The notes under the pieces were generated by a model. That model was not told where the DNA came from. It saw only the letters and a list, made by a program, of their open reading frames with translations, and did no database searches. 64,000 bases of DNA. Source: Aequorivita sp. H23M31 (lineage in GTDB: Bacteria; Bacteroidota; Bacteroidia; Flavobacteriales; Flavobacteriaceae). The DNA lies in the NCBI RefSeq assembly GCF_004022485.1, contig NZ_CP034951.1, positions 1,736,001 through 1,800,000 on the forward strand. Reading direction: 5' to 3'. A program made the position numbers and the translations under genes. This document shows, piece after piece, positions 26,858 through 36,660 of the stretch (the stretch's first letter is position 1; each line of letters opens with the position of its first letter).

Positions 26858-26865
26858 GAATTATT
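26858..26865. repeat. Target-site duplication, right copy (IS256-type)
   Basis: GAATTATT, matching 25509-25516. Confidence 0.9.
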
Positions 26866-27390
26866 TCTGGAAAATTTCCGTTTTTTTATAGTATCTAAAG
26901 CGAACCAGAGATATTTACCCAATCTTCCCTTTGTTCAAGCTCCATTTTGTTGGAGAATCCTTTAAACTTATAAACCCAGAACTCTTCAACCCATAAACCC
27001 ATAAACTCATAAACTCATAAAATTTATAAACTTTCAACTCCCCAACTACATTTTGCTGAGGAGTCGATGGGTTTATAAGAGACCCACGATGGAATCTAAT
27101 CTCTCGGCACCTTCTCAGTAGCTCAGTTTCTCAATTTCTAATTATGGAAATGTGTTTTCTCGCTTTAACCGGACCCTCTAAAGGGAACTAAAGATATTCA
27201 TTCATCCTTTTGATAGATTTCTTTTTGACGGTTACTCTTTTAAACACATGAACATTTAAACTTTCAACTTTTCAACTGCCGAACTCCTCAACTCCTCAAC
27301 TCCTCAACTTTTAAATTCTTAAACCCATAAACTCCTCCCTACAAACCTGAAAGCAAAAACAATCCATTACCTTTGCAAAAAACTGTTTAA
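26866..27390. repeat. Gene-free stretch with G-poor degenerate repeats
   Basis: No convincing gene lies here. Two clusters, about 26958-27055 and 27247-27345, consist of short words such as AACCCATAAAC, AACTCATAAAC, AACTTTCAACTCC and three tandem AACTCCTC units (near 27277-27302). The plus strand of these clusters has almost no G. Between them is ordinary sequence. The stretch ends in the rpe promoter. I know of no function; similar degenerate intergenic repeats occur in other Flavobacteriaceae. Confidence 0.6.
27368..27375 (+). promoter_or_regulatory. -7 promoter box for rpe
   Basis: TACCTTTG matches TAnnTTTG and ends 15 bases before the rpe ATG, giving a leader of about 10 bases. Confidence 0.55.
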
Positions 27391-28050
27391 ATGAGCCATA
27401 CACTTCTTGCCCCATCCGTTCTTGCTGCTGATTTCGCTAATCTCCAGAGGGATATTGAGATGATAAATAATAGCGATGCCGATTGGTTCCATTTGGATGT
27501 AATGGACGGACTCTTTGTTCCCAACATCTCTTATGGAATGCCAGTTATAAAAAGTATCGCAAAACATGCCAAAAAACCTTTGGATGTCCATTTAATGATT
27601 GTAGATCCAGATAGGTATATAAAGGATTTTGCTGATCTTGGCGCCAATATACTTTCGGTTCATTATGAAGCGTGCAATCACCTCCACCGTACGCTACAAG
27701 CAATCAAAAATGAAGGCATGCAAGCAGGGGTTGCCATAAACCCTCATACCAACGTGATATTGTTGGAAGATGTTATAAACGATATTGATTTGGTTTGTTT
27801 AATGAGCGTAAATCCCGGTTTTGGAGGACAAAGCTTTATTGAGCATACCTATAAAAAAGTGGAGCAACTTAAAAAAATAATTAAGGCGAACGGAGCACAA
27901 ACCAAAATCGAAGTGGACGGTGGTGTAACTGATAAAAATGCACGTCAACTAGTAGATGCCGGAGCGGATGTTTTGGTTGCTGGAAGTTATGTTTTTGGCG
28001 CGAGCAATCCTCCCAAAATTATTACTGACCTTAAAAATATCTTGAAATAA
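27391..28050 (+). CDS. rpe: Ribulose-phosphate 3-epimerase
   Basis: Rpe interconverts ribulose-5-phosphate and xylulose-5-phosphate in the pentose phosphate pathway. The 219-residue TIM-barrel protein has the N-terminal LAPSVLAADFANL. It also has HLDVMDGLFVPNISYG with the metal-binding His and Asp, VHYEAC, MSVNPGFGGQSF, and EVDGGVTDKNARQLVDAGADVLVAGS. Length and motifs are standard. The next gene starts 7 bases later. Confidence 0.97.
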   Translation: MSHTLLAPSVLAADFANLQRDIEMINNSDADWFHLDVMDGLFVPNISYGMPVIKSIAKHAKKPLDVHLMIVDPDRYIKDFADLGANILSVHYEACNHLHRTLQAIKNEGMQAGVAINPHTNVILLEDVINDIDLVCLMSVNPGFGGQSFIEHTYKKVEQLKKIIKANGAQTKIEVDGGVTDKNARQLVDAGADVLVAGSYVFGASNPPKIITDLKNILK

Positions 28051-28057
28051 TCATCTC

Positions 28058-29050
28058 ATGTCGCATTCCGATTCAAAACTCAAGTGCCTGGACGTATTGA
28101 TCATTGGTGCGGGTCCTATAGGGATTGCCTGCGCGCTGGAATGCAAAAAACATGGGTTTGAATACGTTGTAGTTGAAAAAGGTACCCTTACCAATTCTAT
28201 TTATAATTACCCTTTAAATATGACCTTCTTCTCCACTTCGGAAAAATTGGAGATCGACAACATTCCCTTTATCAGTAATAATCCAAAACCTCACCGAAAT
28301 GAGGCTTTGGAATACTATAGAAGAGTGGCCACCTCCAACCATCTCAATATCAATTTGTACGAAGAGATAACGGCTATTACAAAAACAGACAACCAATTTC
28401 GTATTGTTTCAGATAAAGGAAACTATTGTGCCCTCAATGTAATTGTGAGTACAGGATTTTTTGATATTCCTAATTTGTTGGATATTCCTGGAGAGAATTT
28501 GCCTAAAGTGATGCACTATTACAAGGAAGCTCATCCTTTTGTAATGCAAAGAGTGGTAGTAGTGGGAGCTAGCAATTCTTCCGTGGATGCCGCATTGGAA
28601 ATCTGGCGAAAGGGAGGTGAGGTAACAATGGTTGTTCGGGGTGCCGAAATTGGTGAGCGGGTGAAGTATTGGGTGAAACCGGATATTGAAAATCGTATAA
28701 AGGAAGGAAGTATCAAGGCATTATTCAATTCCGAAATCACTGAAATCACGAAAAATGAGGTTGTTGTAAATACGCCCTATGGTATCGAAGTTTTACAGAA
28801 TGACTTTGTAATTGCCTTAACTGGATATAGACCGAACTTTGAGTTTTTAACAAATCTGGGAGTGCACTTATCGGATGATGGAAAGATGTTGCCAACTTAC
28901 GACCCAGAAACTATGGAAACAAATGTCGATGGACTGTATTTGGCGGGTGTAATATGCGGAGGAATGGAAACTCACAAATGGTTTATAGAAAATTCCCGAA
29001 TACATGCAAAAATCATTCTTCAGAGCATCATTCAAAAAGAAAAGATTTAG
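28058..29050 (+). CDS. YpdA-family FAD/NAD(P)-dependent oxidoreductase
   Basis: This is a 330-residue flavoprotein with two dinucleotide-binding motifs: FAD at IIGAGPIGIACALE (residues 15-28) and NADPH at VVVVGASNSSVDAALE (about 163-178). The overall sequence matches the YpdA family, which reduces bacillithiol disulfide in Firmicutes and is found in bacillithiol-making Bacteroidota. No CxxC redox pair is seen, consistent with YpdA rather than thioredoxin reductase. It is 7 bases after rpe, so NADPH supply and use may be linked. Confidence 0.85.
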   Translation: MSHSDSKLKCLDVLIIGAGPIGIACALECKKHGFEYVVVEKGTLTNSIYNYPLNMTFFSTSEKLEIDNIPFISNNPKPHRNEALEYYRRVATSNHLNINLYEEITAITKTDNQFRIVSDKGNYCALNVIVSTGFFDIPNLLDIPGENLPKVMHYYKEAHPFVMQRVVVVGASNSSVDAALEIWRKGGEVTMVVRGAEIGERVKYWVKPDIENRIKEGSIKALFNSEITEITKNEVVVNTPYGIEVLQNDFVIALTGYRPNFEFLTNLGVHLSDDGKMLPTYDPETMETNVDGLYLAGVICGGMETHKWFIENSRIHAKIILQSIIQKEKI

Positions 29051-29176
29051 AACTATAGCTATTCACCCTAAATCTTTCGAATTTCACTTTCACGCGTTAG
29101 GATGATTTTCCTTTTATAACGAAGATAATTTAAAAACATTCTTGAAGGTTTTTCCTTAAAAAAAATAAGTAAAAAA

Positions 29177-29203
29177 AAATCCTCGGCACGAAACCGAGGA
29201 TTT
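29177..29203. terminator. Bidirectional intrinsic terminator
   Basis: Perfect 10-base arms AAATCCTCGG/CCGAGGATTT flank a 7-base loop, with a T run on the plus side and an A run before the left arm (T run on the minus strand). It lies between convergent genes, the YpdA-type gene (plus) and susD (minus). Confidence 0.9.
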
Positions 29204-29228
29204 TTCCCTTTTACAAAGATGATTTTAA

Positions 29229-30920
29229 TTAGAAATCAAAAGTGTAATATTTATCCCAGAACAAACGAGTCTCTGGTGTATCTCCACCAATTGCAGAAGC
29301 TGCTGCATTGTAACTGGTAGTATTCAATGTTTGTTCCTGTGCTGGGTATGTATATCTAACTGGGAACCCAGACTCAGCACTTGCAGGTTTGGTTAAAATT
29401 GGGTAGTCCAAACGACGTACAGATAACCAAGCAGCGAAGGTTCTGTTATAAAGACCTAACCAAGCTTGCGTTCCAATAACTTCTTTCCATTTTGGATCGG
29501 AAGTACTGTTAGCAATTGCAGTATCATAATCAACTAAAGGGTTGGCCAAATAATCGGCTAGCCCCTCAGCACCCCAGAATTCAAACGAAGCAGTAATGGC
29601 AGCATCGTAATATTCTTTGGCAGTACCAGCGATATTGTAACCACCTCTTGCTGCTGCTTCAGCCTTTAAAAACTCAACCTCAACGAAAGATAATAAAACT
29701 CCTGGTTCAGTTGGATCAGTTAGACGAGGATTTACCTTAACGTTACCAGCGTACGGAGATGGTTTTCCTATTGATCCTCCTTTATAAAGGAATACTGTAA
29801 CTATATCTTCAACTGCAGGCATTTGGGTGATATTTTCAATATCAATGGTTTTTTCTCCCATTGCAGTAATAACTCCCAAAGAAATACGACCATCAGGGCC
29901 TTGCAGGTAAGCTTCGTCCACTCCTACTACCGGTAGCGGGTCTAGTCCAATCTTATCCTTAAAAGTAATGGTTGTCGTTGTACCAGATGTAGTAACAGAC
30001 ACCACTTCTCCCAATTGCAAGTCAACTTTACCGGCGAAATACTTTTCTATCCTTGGATCATCAAGTTCTTTCATTTTTTCGATGATGGTTCTTGCTGCTA
30101 CATAATCCTTTCTTCCACTTAAAATTAAGTTATCGTTCATAGGATTATTGTTAGGAGCTGCTGCAGAATATTTGTAACTTCCATTATCTGCATTACTTTC
30201 AAATACGCCAGCTTCAAGCGCTGAGTTTACAGTGGTTGTAGATAGTCCTGGATCAACATCGGCCAAAACCATACCCATTCTAAACTTAAGAGAATTTGCA
30301 AATTTTCTCCATTTATCCACGTCACCACCATAAATAAGGTCTTGACCGGCAGTAAATGAACCGTTGCTAGCGTTAAGCTTCCCTTGAGCCGCGGTTAATC
30401 GCACGATTAAATCAGCATATATAGTTTTAGCATCATCATATTTAGGCAAAAGGTTTTCAATGTCCAATGCTTCAGTATAAGGTACATCACCATAAGTTTC
30501 TACAAGATTACTATAAGAAAAAACCGTAAGTATCTCTATAATGGCCAGTTTATTTTCATTGGATTCCGAAGTTATCGGATCCTCGTTGGCTGCAATTATT
30601 TGAGAAGCTTCGTCCAAATCCTTAAGCACATCTCTATACATCTCTCTCCAGTGATTATCAGGAATCGCTCTTGTTACTTGATCGTAGTTACTTTCATCCG
30701 TATAAGTGGTCTCTTGCAGATACTGCACCCAAAGCCTATTGTTGTTTAGGTTAACGTTTGGCGTAACAAATTGATCGGCCAATTGTTTTTGTGCAGACGA
30801 GAAGAGACTCTCACCACTTACCGCTGTAGGGTCCTTTATATTTTGGTTCAGTTCCTCTAGGTTATCTGAACACGATACGGCCATAACTGCCGCAGTTAGA
30901 ATTAAAATCAGTTTCTTCAT
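29229..30920 (-). CDS. SusD/RagB-family outer-membrane nutrient-binding lipoprotein
   Basis: This is a 563-residue surface lipoprotein. The signal peptide MKKLILILTAAVMAVSC ends at lipobox Cys17. The mature N terminus (LEELNQNIKDPTAV) and helical repeats fit the SusD-like family, and the C terminus ends FWDKYYTFDF. SusD proteins form a lid over the partner SusC channel, which is encoded 11 bases upstream. No glycosidase, peptidase or regulator gene is beside the pair, so the substrate is open; oligosaccharides or peptides are possible. Confidence 0.92.
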   Translation of the reverse strand: MKKLILILTAAVMAVSCSDNLEELNQNIKDPTAVSGESLFSSAQKQLADQFVTPNVNLNNNRLWVQYLQETTYTDESNYDQVTRAIPDNHWREMYRDVLKDLDEASQIIAANEDPITSESNENKLAIIEILTVFSYSNLVETYGDVPYTEALDIENLLPKYDDAKTIYADLIVRLTAAQGKLNASNGSFTAGQDLIYGGDVDKWRKFANSLKFRMGMVLADVDPGLSTTTVNSALEAGVFESNADNGSYKYSAAAPNNNPMNDNLILSGRKDYVAARTIIEKMKELDDPRIEKYFAGKVDLQLGEVVSVTTSGTTTTITFKDKIGLDPLPVVGVDEAYLQGPDGRISLGVITAMGEKTIDIENITQMPAVEDIVTVFLYKGGSIGKPSPYAGNVKVNPRLTDPTEPGVLLSFVEVEFLKAEAAARGGYNIAGTAKEYYDAAITASFEFWGAEGLADYLANPLVDYDTAIANSTSDPKWKEVIGTQAWLGLYNRTFAAWLSVRRLDYPILTKPASAESGFPVRYTYPAQEQTLNTTSYNAAASAIGGDTPETRLFWDKYYTFDF

Positions 30921-30931
30921 TTTTCTATAGA

Positions 30932-33900
30932 TTAAAATTGTGCTTTAATATTGAACCCGTAATCTTGGGTAGTTGGCAAAGATCCTGTTACGTATCCTTG
31001 AAGGTTACCAGAAGTCAATCCAGCTTCAGGATCAGCATATGGAATATTCTTAGAAATAATCCAAAGGTTAGATCCAATTAGGCTAAACTGTAAACCAGTC
31101 ATAAAGGTGTTATCCAAAAATCTTGATGGCAAAGTATAAGTAAGCGATACCTGACGAAGTTTAACATAGCTAGCATCGTAAACAAATTCAGACTGAGGAT
31201 AAGTTGCATAACCAAATGGACTTTCCACGTTGGCATCAACCCTTGTGGTATTTGGGGATCCGTCTTCGTGTACTCCAGGGTTAATAAATCCACCACCTTC
31301 AGAAAGTGGGTTTCTTACTGGATTTCCTAAGTCGTTGATATAGGCCGTATTTGCATAAAGTCCGGTATTCTCACCGTAGTATTGGTCAAGAGAGAAAAGA
31401 CTTCCACCTTGTTGAACATCTATCAAGAAATTAAAAGCCCAGCTCTTATAAGTTAGAGTGTTAGAAAAACCTCCAATCCAATCAGGGTTTACATCTCCAA
31501 TAATATTGTTTGATGTTGAAGTAGTCATATAATAACCGTCCTCATCTACCAAACGCTGACCATTTTCGTGGTATAAATAATCCTTTCCGTAAATTACACC
31601 ATAAGGTTGCCCTTTTACGGCATTAATAGAAACACCTCCCTGGAATCTTCCAAGCTGGATTGCTTCTACTCCCTCAGGTAACTCTAACACCAAACTCTTA
31701 TTCTTGGCAAAGTTTACGGTAAAGCTCCAGTTAAAATCATCCGTTTTGATCGGAGTTGCATTTAAAGAAACCTCTATACCTTTATTTTCAATCTCTCCAG
31801 CGTTCAACAATTTTCCAGTATATCCAGTTGCAGCTGATACTGGTGCAGTAACGATCTGATCGATAGAATTAGACTTATAGTATGCTACGTCAAAACCAAC
31901 GCGGTTATGTGCAAATCGCATTTCAAGACCAGCTTCATAACTCTTGGTTCTTTCAGGCTTCAGATTTGGGTTATTCGCAGTAATCGGCACTGATGTTCCA
32001 ATGTCATTATTGAAGTTGTATTTTCTATTGGACAATCTGTCAAATGGAGCACCGTTTCCAACTTCCGCATAGTTCAAGCGTAGCTTACCGAATGTAATAG
32101 CGTCTACCTCAAGAAGCTTACTAAATACAAAACTGGTAGAAACAGATGGATAATAGAAAGCACTTTCATCAACTGGTAAAGTTGAGAAATGATCTCTTCT
32201 AATAGTTCCGTCTAGGTAAACAGTATTGGCAAATCCGAAAGAAGCACTTGCATATACTCCGTCCACTCCAATTTTCTCCGCTTGTTCAACCGGCTTAGGT
32301 AGCTCTCCTCTACTATTTTGCAAGGAATATAGATTAGGGAAAATCAACCCTCCAGATGTAGAGGAAGTCAAGGAATTAAACTCACTTCTACGGATGTTTG
32401 ATCCTAAGATACCTGCAAAACTAAGATTTTCAGAAATGTTGGTATTAAAGTTAAACATCAAATCATAATTGGTTTCGTAAGCAGTAATATCTCTTCTTAA
32501 ATAACCAGAATCCACATTTCCACGAGCTACACCAAATGGAGTTGCTACTGATCCTATTGCTCTACGCTCTTCTTGGTATTCGTTATAGGCGTCTGTAGAT
32601 ACTCTACCTGTTACACTAACCCAGTCGGCAAGTTTGTAAGTTAAATCGAAGTTTCCGATAAAACGGCTACGTCCATCATTTTGGTAGTTCTCATATCTTG
32701 TCCAATAAGGGTTATCCCAGAAAATTGGAGGTGCTCCTGGCTCTGAGGAGGCAGGGTTCCAAGATACGTTTCTTCCTGTAGCAAAATAAATATCTTTTTG
32801 CTGCTGAAGGTCGACGTTTGTTTGAAACCATTGTTTCATCATACCCACCACGTTATCGTTATAACCAGTAGAGTTACGTCCTAATGCATCAGTTTTAATG
32901 TAATTGGCAAATCCACTTACAGTAAATTTATCATTCACGTCATAAGTTCCGCTAAAAACAAAATTGTGACGGTCCAATTGACTGTTTGGCATTAACCCTT
33001 TCTGATCCAATTTGGTGTAAGACATTCTATAAGATCCATTTTCCAGACCATTTGAAATGGAGATAGAATTGGTAAAAGTAACTGGCGAATTAAAGAAGGT
33101 AATTGGACCATTCTTAGCAGCTACCCAAGGACTTTTTTGTAAATAATTTGGTGACTCTGGGTCAAAAGATCCTGGCATATACACCATTAAATTTGGATCG
33201 AATGGAGCTCCATAAGAAGCATCCTCCGTGTAAGGGTAAACCACATCTGGCACACCATCTCCATTTACGTCATCATCAAAGAAATAGGAATCTTCATTAG
33301 CGCCATAAAATGCACCGTAGCCCCCACCATATTGTTGCTGATAGTCGGCAAAGGTACTTTTATCGATAAAACCAACTTGTGCATTCGAGTTGATTGTAAC
33401 TCCCATACCTTTTGTTTTCTTTCCTTTTTTGGTTGTAATGATAATAACACCGTTTGCAGCGCGAGAACCATAAAGTGCAGATGCAGCAGCACCTTTAAGC
33501 ACGTTAACAGATTCAATATCATCTGGATTGATATCGGCGGCAGCGTTACCATAATCATAGTATCCTCCGGAAGCTTGACCTTGCGCAGAAGAGTTTGTAT
33601 TACGGTTACTGATTGGCACACCATCCACAACAAACAAAGCTTGGTTATCTCCTGTTAAAGAAGTGTTACCTCTAATAACCACGTTGGTTGAACCCCCAAA
33701 GTTATTATTTCGCCTAATTTGAAGCCCCGAAACTTTTCCGGAAAGGGCATTGGTAAAGTTTCCACTTTTTACGGTAGAAATGTCTTCCCCCTCAACCTCT
33801 TGTGTGGAATAACCCAAGGATTGTTTTTCACGAGAAACACCAAGGGCGGTTACCACTACCTCTTCCAAAGCAGAACCTGCCTTCATTGAAACGTTTATAG

Positions 33901-34168
33901 TATTTGACGTACCAACCGCGACTTCTTGGGTCTCGAAACCTACATAACTATAAACAAGTGTCTGGCCCACGCTTGCATCGATAGAGTAATTCCCATCAAA
34001 GTCTGATTGTGTTCCAGTAGTCGTTCCTTTTATAATTATGTTTACTCCAGGAAGCGGCAGACCATTATCATCCGTCACCGCACCTGAAATCGTTTTCTCC
34101 TGTGCAAAAGTGAGCTGCACAATGAACACTAGCAAAAGTGTTAAAATTCCATTAAACTTTGTTTTCAT
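30932..34168 (-). CDS. SusC/RagA-family TonB-linked outer-membrane transporter
   Basis: This large TonB-dependent transporter takes up bulky nutrients with its SusD partner. From the start at 34168 it has 1078 residues. The signal peptide ends LTFAQ, then come a carboxypeptidase-like beta domain (KTISGAVTDDNGLPLPGVNIIIKGTTTG), a TonB box region (EEVVVTALG), the plug (VDGVPISN, GAAASALYGSRAANGVIIITTKKGK) and the beta barrel ending in Phe. An ATG 24 bases further upstream is less likely because it would add a charged extension before the signal peptide. Confidence 0.95.
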   Translation of the reverse strand: MKTKFNGILTLLLVFIVQLTFAQEKTISGAVTDDNGLPLPGVNIIIKGTTTGTQSDFDGNYSIDASVGQTLVYSYVGFETQEVAVGTSNTINVSMKAGSALEEVVVTALGVSREKQSLGYSTQEVEGEDISTVKSGNFTNALSGKVSGLQIRRNNNFGGSTNVVIRGNTSLTGDNQALFVVDGVPISNRNTNSSAQGQASGGYYDYGNAAADINPDDIESVNVLKGAAASALYGSRAANGVIIITTKKGKKTKGMGVTINSNAQVGFIDKSTFADYQQQYGGGYGAFYGANEDSYFFDDDVNGDGVPDVVYPYTEDASYGAPFDPNLMVYMPGSFDPESPNYLQKSPWVAAKNGPITFFNSPVTFTNSISISNGLENGSYRMSYTKLDQKGLMPNSQLDRHNFVFSGTYDVNDKFTVSGFANYIKTDALGRNSTGYNDNVVGMMKQWFQTNVDLQQQKDIYFATGRNVSWNPASSEPGAPPIFWDNPYWTRYENYQNDGRSRFIGNFDLTYKLADWVSVTGRVSTDAYNEYQEERRAIGSVATPFGVARGNVDSGYLRRDITAYETNYDLMFNFNTNISENLSFAGILGSNIRRSEFNSLTSSTSGGLIFPNLYSLQNSRGELPKPVEQAEKIGVDGVYASASFGFANTVYLDGTIRRDHFSTLPVDESAFYYPSVSTSFVFSKLLEVDAITFGKLRLNYAEVGNGAPFDRLSNRKYNFNNDIGTSVPITANNPNLKPERTKSYEAGLEMRFAHNRVGFDVAYYKSNSIDQIVTAPVSAATGYTGKLLNAGEIENKGIEVSLNATPIKTDDFNWSFTVNFAKNKSLVLELPEGVEAIQLGRFQGGVSINAVKGQPYGVIYGKDYLYHENGQRLVDEDGYYMTTSTSNNIIGDVNPDWIGGFSNTLTYKSWAFNFLIDVQQGGSLFSLDQYYGENTGLYANTAYINDLGNPVRNPLSEGGGFINPGVHEDGSPNTTRVDANVESPFGYATYPQSEFVYDASYVKLRQVSLTYTLPSRFLDNTFMTGLQFSLIGSNLWIISKNIPYADPEAGLTSGNLQGYVTGSLPTTQDYGFNIKAQF

Positions 34169-34562
34169 TTTTTTGTTTGTTTGAATTAGCATCCCAAATT
34201 TGACGATAAAATGTTACAAATCCAATTTTTATCGGAAGTAGATTGATATCCTAGGAAGAAATAAAAGGTGTAAATAAGTCGAAATTTTAGAATTAATTCC
34301 CTCTTACATCTTTTAAACACCTGATTTAATAGGACTTCAATCAAAAAAAACCATTAGACCCCAAGGTTTTTTACCATCAAAAAAAAAATAATTTTTTTCA
34401 ACATTTTATTAACATTTGCAGTTTCAGTCTCCGTTTTGACCAATTTTTCCATTTTTTAGCTTAACCCGCCCCAATCTCACGATTCAGCCAAAATGTTAAA
34501 AAATAGCTAAAAAGACAGTTTCGCTTATTACCAATTTGCTTTTTGTTACAACAAACTGGGAA
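34169..34562. other. Upstream region of susC without a recognised gene
   Basis: This 394-base AT-rich stretch includes long A and T runs near 34375-34400. I see no open frame of note, no TAnnTTTG box near the susC start and no clear hairpin. It probably holds the susC promoter and leader and the 3' side of the unrelated upstream gene. Confidence 0.5.
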
Positions 34563-35099
34563 TTATTTCTTAGTTGATACTTCACCCTTAAATTGCTGGG
34601 AGTTATTTTTAAATAATATGTTAAAAGTTGTCAAACTTCCATAACATCTTGTAATATACTGTTGAAGATCAATTTTATCCTGACTGGCCAAATCTTTACT
34701 CGCATTGATCTTCTGTTCCATAACTCTTAACCTATCACGAAGCATTACTATTTTATGAAAAAAGGTATCAATGGGAATTTCTTTGGTAGCTAGATTTTTA
34801 TCCCCAGGATGTAGAACCATGCTGCCTCCCTTCCACTTATCGGCAATGGGAACAATCTCACTAATCCCATTCCACTTTTTTAAGATGTCACGTAAGCTTT
34901 TTTCGACATCATAAAAACTAACAGAATCAACTTCATCCTCGGCAGCCTCTATAACCTCGAATTCCTCATCAACAGGAATGGTTTCCAAGCCTCCTTCAAT
35001 AAAAGTTACCCAATACATTTTGGAAGTAACGTTGGTAATTACGCCCTTCCCATATTTAGTATGATCGATCCGCGATCCTATTCCTAAGATTTGTTTCAT
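34563..35099 (-). CDS. Conserved hypothetical protein with SH3-like N-terminus
   Basis: From the ATG at 35099 the protein has 178 residues. The first 50 (GIGSRIDHTKYGKGVITNVTSKMYWVTFIEGG) look like the small beta domain found in CarD and similar proteins. The rest is helical and charged. I recognise it as a conserved Flavobacteriaceae protein of unknown role. The frame is open 26 codons further upstream, but that part is hydrophobic and irregular and the conserved region starts at MKQILGIGS. The IS4-type element lies 175 bases upstream. Confidence 0.75.
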   Translation of the reverse strand: MKQILGIGSRIDHTKYGKGVITNVTSKMYWVTFIEGGLETIPVDEEFEVIEAAEDEVDSVSFYDVEKSLRDILKKWNGISEIVPIADKWKGGSMVLHPGDKNLATKEIPIDTFFHKIVMLRDRLRVMEQKINASKDLASQDKIDLQQYITRCYGSLTTFNILFKNNSQQFKGEVSTKK

Positions 35100-35265
35100 T
35101 ATTTTAAGTTTTAAAGTTTTAAAATTAGTGGAGGTAAAAATACTGAAACAACTATTGGCTTCTAAGCAAATCTTCAAATTGTAATCTGGGTAGTTTCTTA
35201 TCGCATGAAAATTCTACAAATAATGGTTTCTAAATTGACGTCAGGAATTTCACAATAAAAGCTAT

Positions 35266-35274
35266 GATATTTTT
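35266..35274. repeat. Target-site duplication, left copy (IS4-type)
   Basis: GATATTTTT, identical to 36661-36669. Confidence 0.9.
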
Positions 35275-35299
35275 CAGTAGTGTCCGATAAACATTTTTA

Positions 35300-35332
35300 A
35301 AAGCGGGATTTCCAAGAAGGATTTCCCGCTTT
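35300..35332 (+). repeat. Hairpin in the IS4-type leader
   Basis: Nine-base arms AAAGCGGGA/TCCCGCTTT enclose a 2x2 internal loop and a short TCC/GGA stem, followed by ATTTATAT. It is placed between the left inverted repeat and the ATG at 35368, where it could block read-through transcription or hide the start region of transposase mRNA. Confidence 0.75.
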
Positions 35333-35367
35333 ATTTATATCTTAGTTTTTACCACAAAACTCGAGAT

Positions 35368-36567
35368 ATGAACAAAAGTAAAAATTTCAGTGGACAACCT
35401 ATTATCAAACAGGTTTTAAACTTCCTTGACGCCAAAGATATTTATCGGACAGCAAAGAAGCACAACAGCGACAGGTACACCAAAAAGTTCACGACCTATG
35501 ATCACTTGGTTACGATGATATTCGCCGTTATCAGTGGCTGCAACTCACTTCGCGAAGTAACAAGCATAATGCTGGCGTGCGAGGGCAAGATCAACCATTT
35601 AGGGCTACGGGACTTTCCAAAACGCAGTACGTTGTCCGATGCCAACAAAAGAAGAAGTGCAGAGGTCTTTGCTGATATTTACTCTGGTCTCTATAAACGT
35701 TACCACCGGTTTTTATCGGACAGCAGAACCAGGGAGCCCGCCATAAAAGGCCTCAAAATAGTCGATTCCTCGACAATAGCGCTCTTTAGCGACATATTGA
35801 GGGGTGTTGGCCGGAACCCGCTCAACGGCAAGAAGAAGGGCGGGATAAAAATGCACACGATGATCAACGCCATGGAGGATGTTCCTTGTCTGATAAAATT
35901 TTCAGATGCCGCGACGCACGATCATACGTTTTTGAAAGAACTCGATCTAAAGAAGGGTTCCTATGTTGTCTTTGACAAAGGATACGTAGATTATCAGCAA
36001 TACGAGCAATGGACGTTGGATGGCATCTACTTTGTGACCAGGCAAAAGAGCAATGCACGCTATACGAGCCTTGAAGAGTTTGATATTCCGGACAACGTGG
36101 ACGATGCTGTCCTAAAGGATGAAAAAATAACGCTTGCCGATAAGGAAGGCAACGAATTCCACCTACGGCGGATAGCCTTTTGGCACCAGGAGAAGGGCAA
36201 GGTATATGAGTTCATCACCAACAACTATGAAGTGGAGGCCGACAGGATCACTGATATCTACAAAAATCGCTGGCAGATAGAGACCATGTTCAAACGCCTA
36301 AAACAGAACTTTCCCCTCAAATACTTTCTGGGCGACAACCAAAATGCAATAGAGATACAGATCTGGGTCAGTCTGATCATTCAACTCATAATGCTGGTAA
36401 TACAAAGAAAGGCGCAGAGAAGTTGGGCATATTCAAATATGGTGTCTGTAATACGCTACCATTTGATGACCTACATCGATCTGTTCAAGTTCCTGAAAAA
36501 CCCAGACTCCAAATGGGAAGAAATCACCACAAAAAACATTGGCCAATTGAGCTTTTTCGATCCTTAG
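35368..36567 (+). CDS. IS4-family transposase
   Basis: This is a 399-residue DDE transposase. The catalytic residues are Asp133 (KIVDSSTIAL), Asp203 (VVFDKGYVDY) and Glu305. The last lies in the family YREK signature, Y298-x2-R301-x3-E305-x6-K312 (YKNRWQIETMFKRLK). The N-terminal region resembles the DUF4372 domain of many IS4 members. The gene is intact. Confidence 0.96.
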   Translation: MNKSKNFSGQPIIKQVLNFLDAKDIYRTAKKHNSDRYTKKFTTYDHLVTMIFAVISGCNSLREVTSIMLACEGKINHLGLRDFPKRSTLSDANKRRSAEVFADIYSGLYKRYHRFLSDSRTREPAIKGLKIVDSSTIALFSDILRGVGRNPLNGKKKGGIKMHTMINAMEDVPCLIKFSDAATHDHTFLKELDLKKGSYVVFDKGYVDYQQYEQWTLDGIYFVTRQKSNARYTSLEEFDIPDNVDDAVLKDEKITLADKEGNEFHLRRIAFWHQEKGKVYEFITNNYEVEADRITDIYKNRWQIETMFKRLKQNFPLKYFLGDNQNAIEIQIWVSLIIQLIMLVIQRKAQRSWAYSNMVSVIRYHLMTYIDLFKFLKNPDSKWEEITTKNIGQLSFFDP

Positions 36568-36660
36568 GGGGTTCTGTTTTGAAAATCGGAACACAATCCA
36601 GTAAAATATGGCAACGACAATGCTATTTTTGCTACTTTAGATTTTTATCGGACAACAATG

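Larger units (their letters stand above)
35275..36660 (+). mobile_element. Intact IS4-family insertion sequence
   Basis: The 1386-base element has inverted ends: the left end reads CAGTAGTGTCCGATAA and the right end, read inward, CATTGTTGTCCGATAA. A perfect 9-base target duplication (GATATTTTT) flanks it. It carries one full-length transposase gene. A hairpin lies in the leader at 35300-35332. About 90 bases follow the gene before the right end. It lies between an unrelated hypothetical gene and the copper region. Confidence 0.95.

Noticed and set aside
26958..27345. CRISPR array
   Set aside because: The repeats are 8-11 bases, degenerate and without spacers of even length; no cas gene is near.
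25517..36660. Composite transposon formed by the two insertion sequences
   Set aside because: They belong to different families with different ends, each with its own target duplication, and enclose core genes such as rpe.
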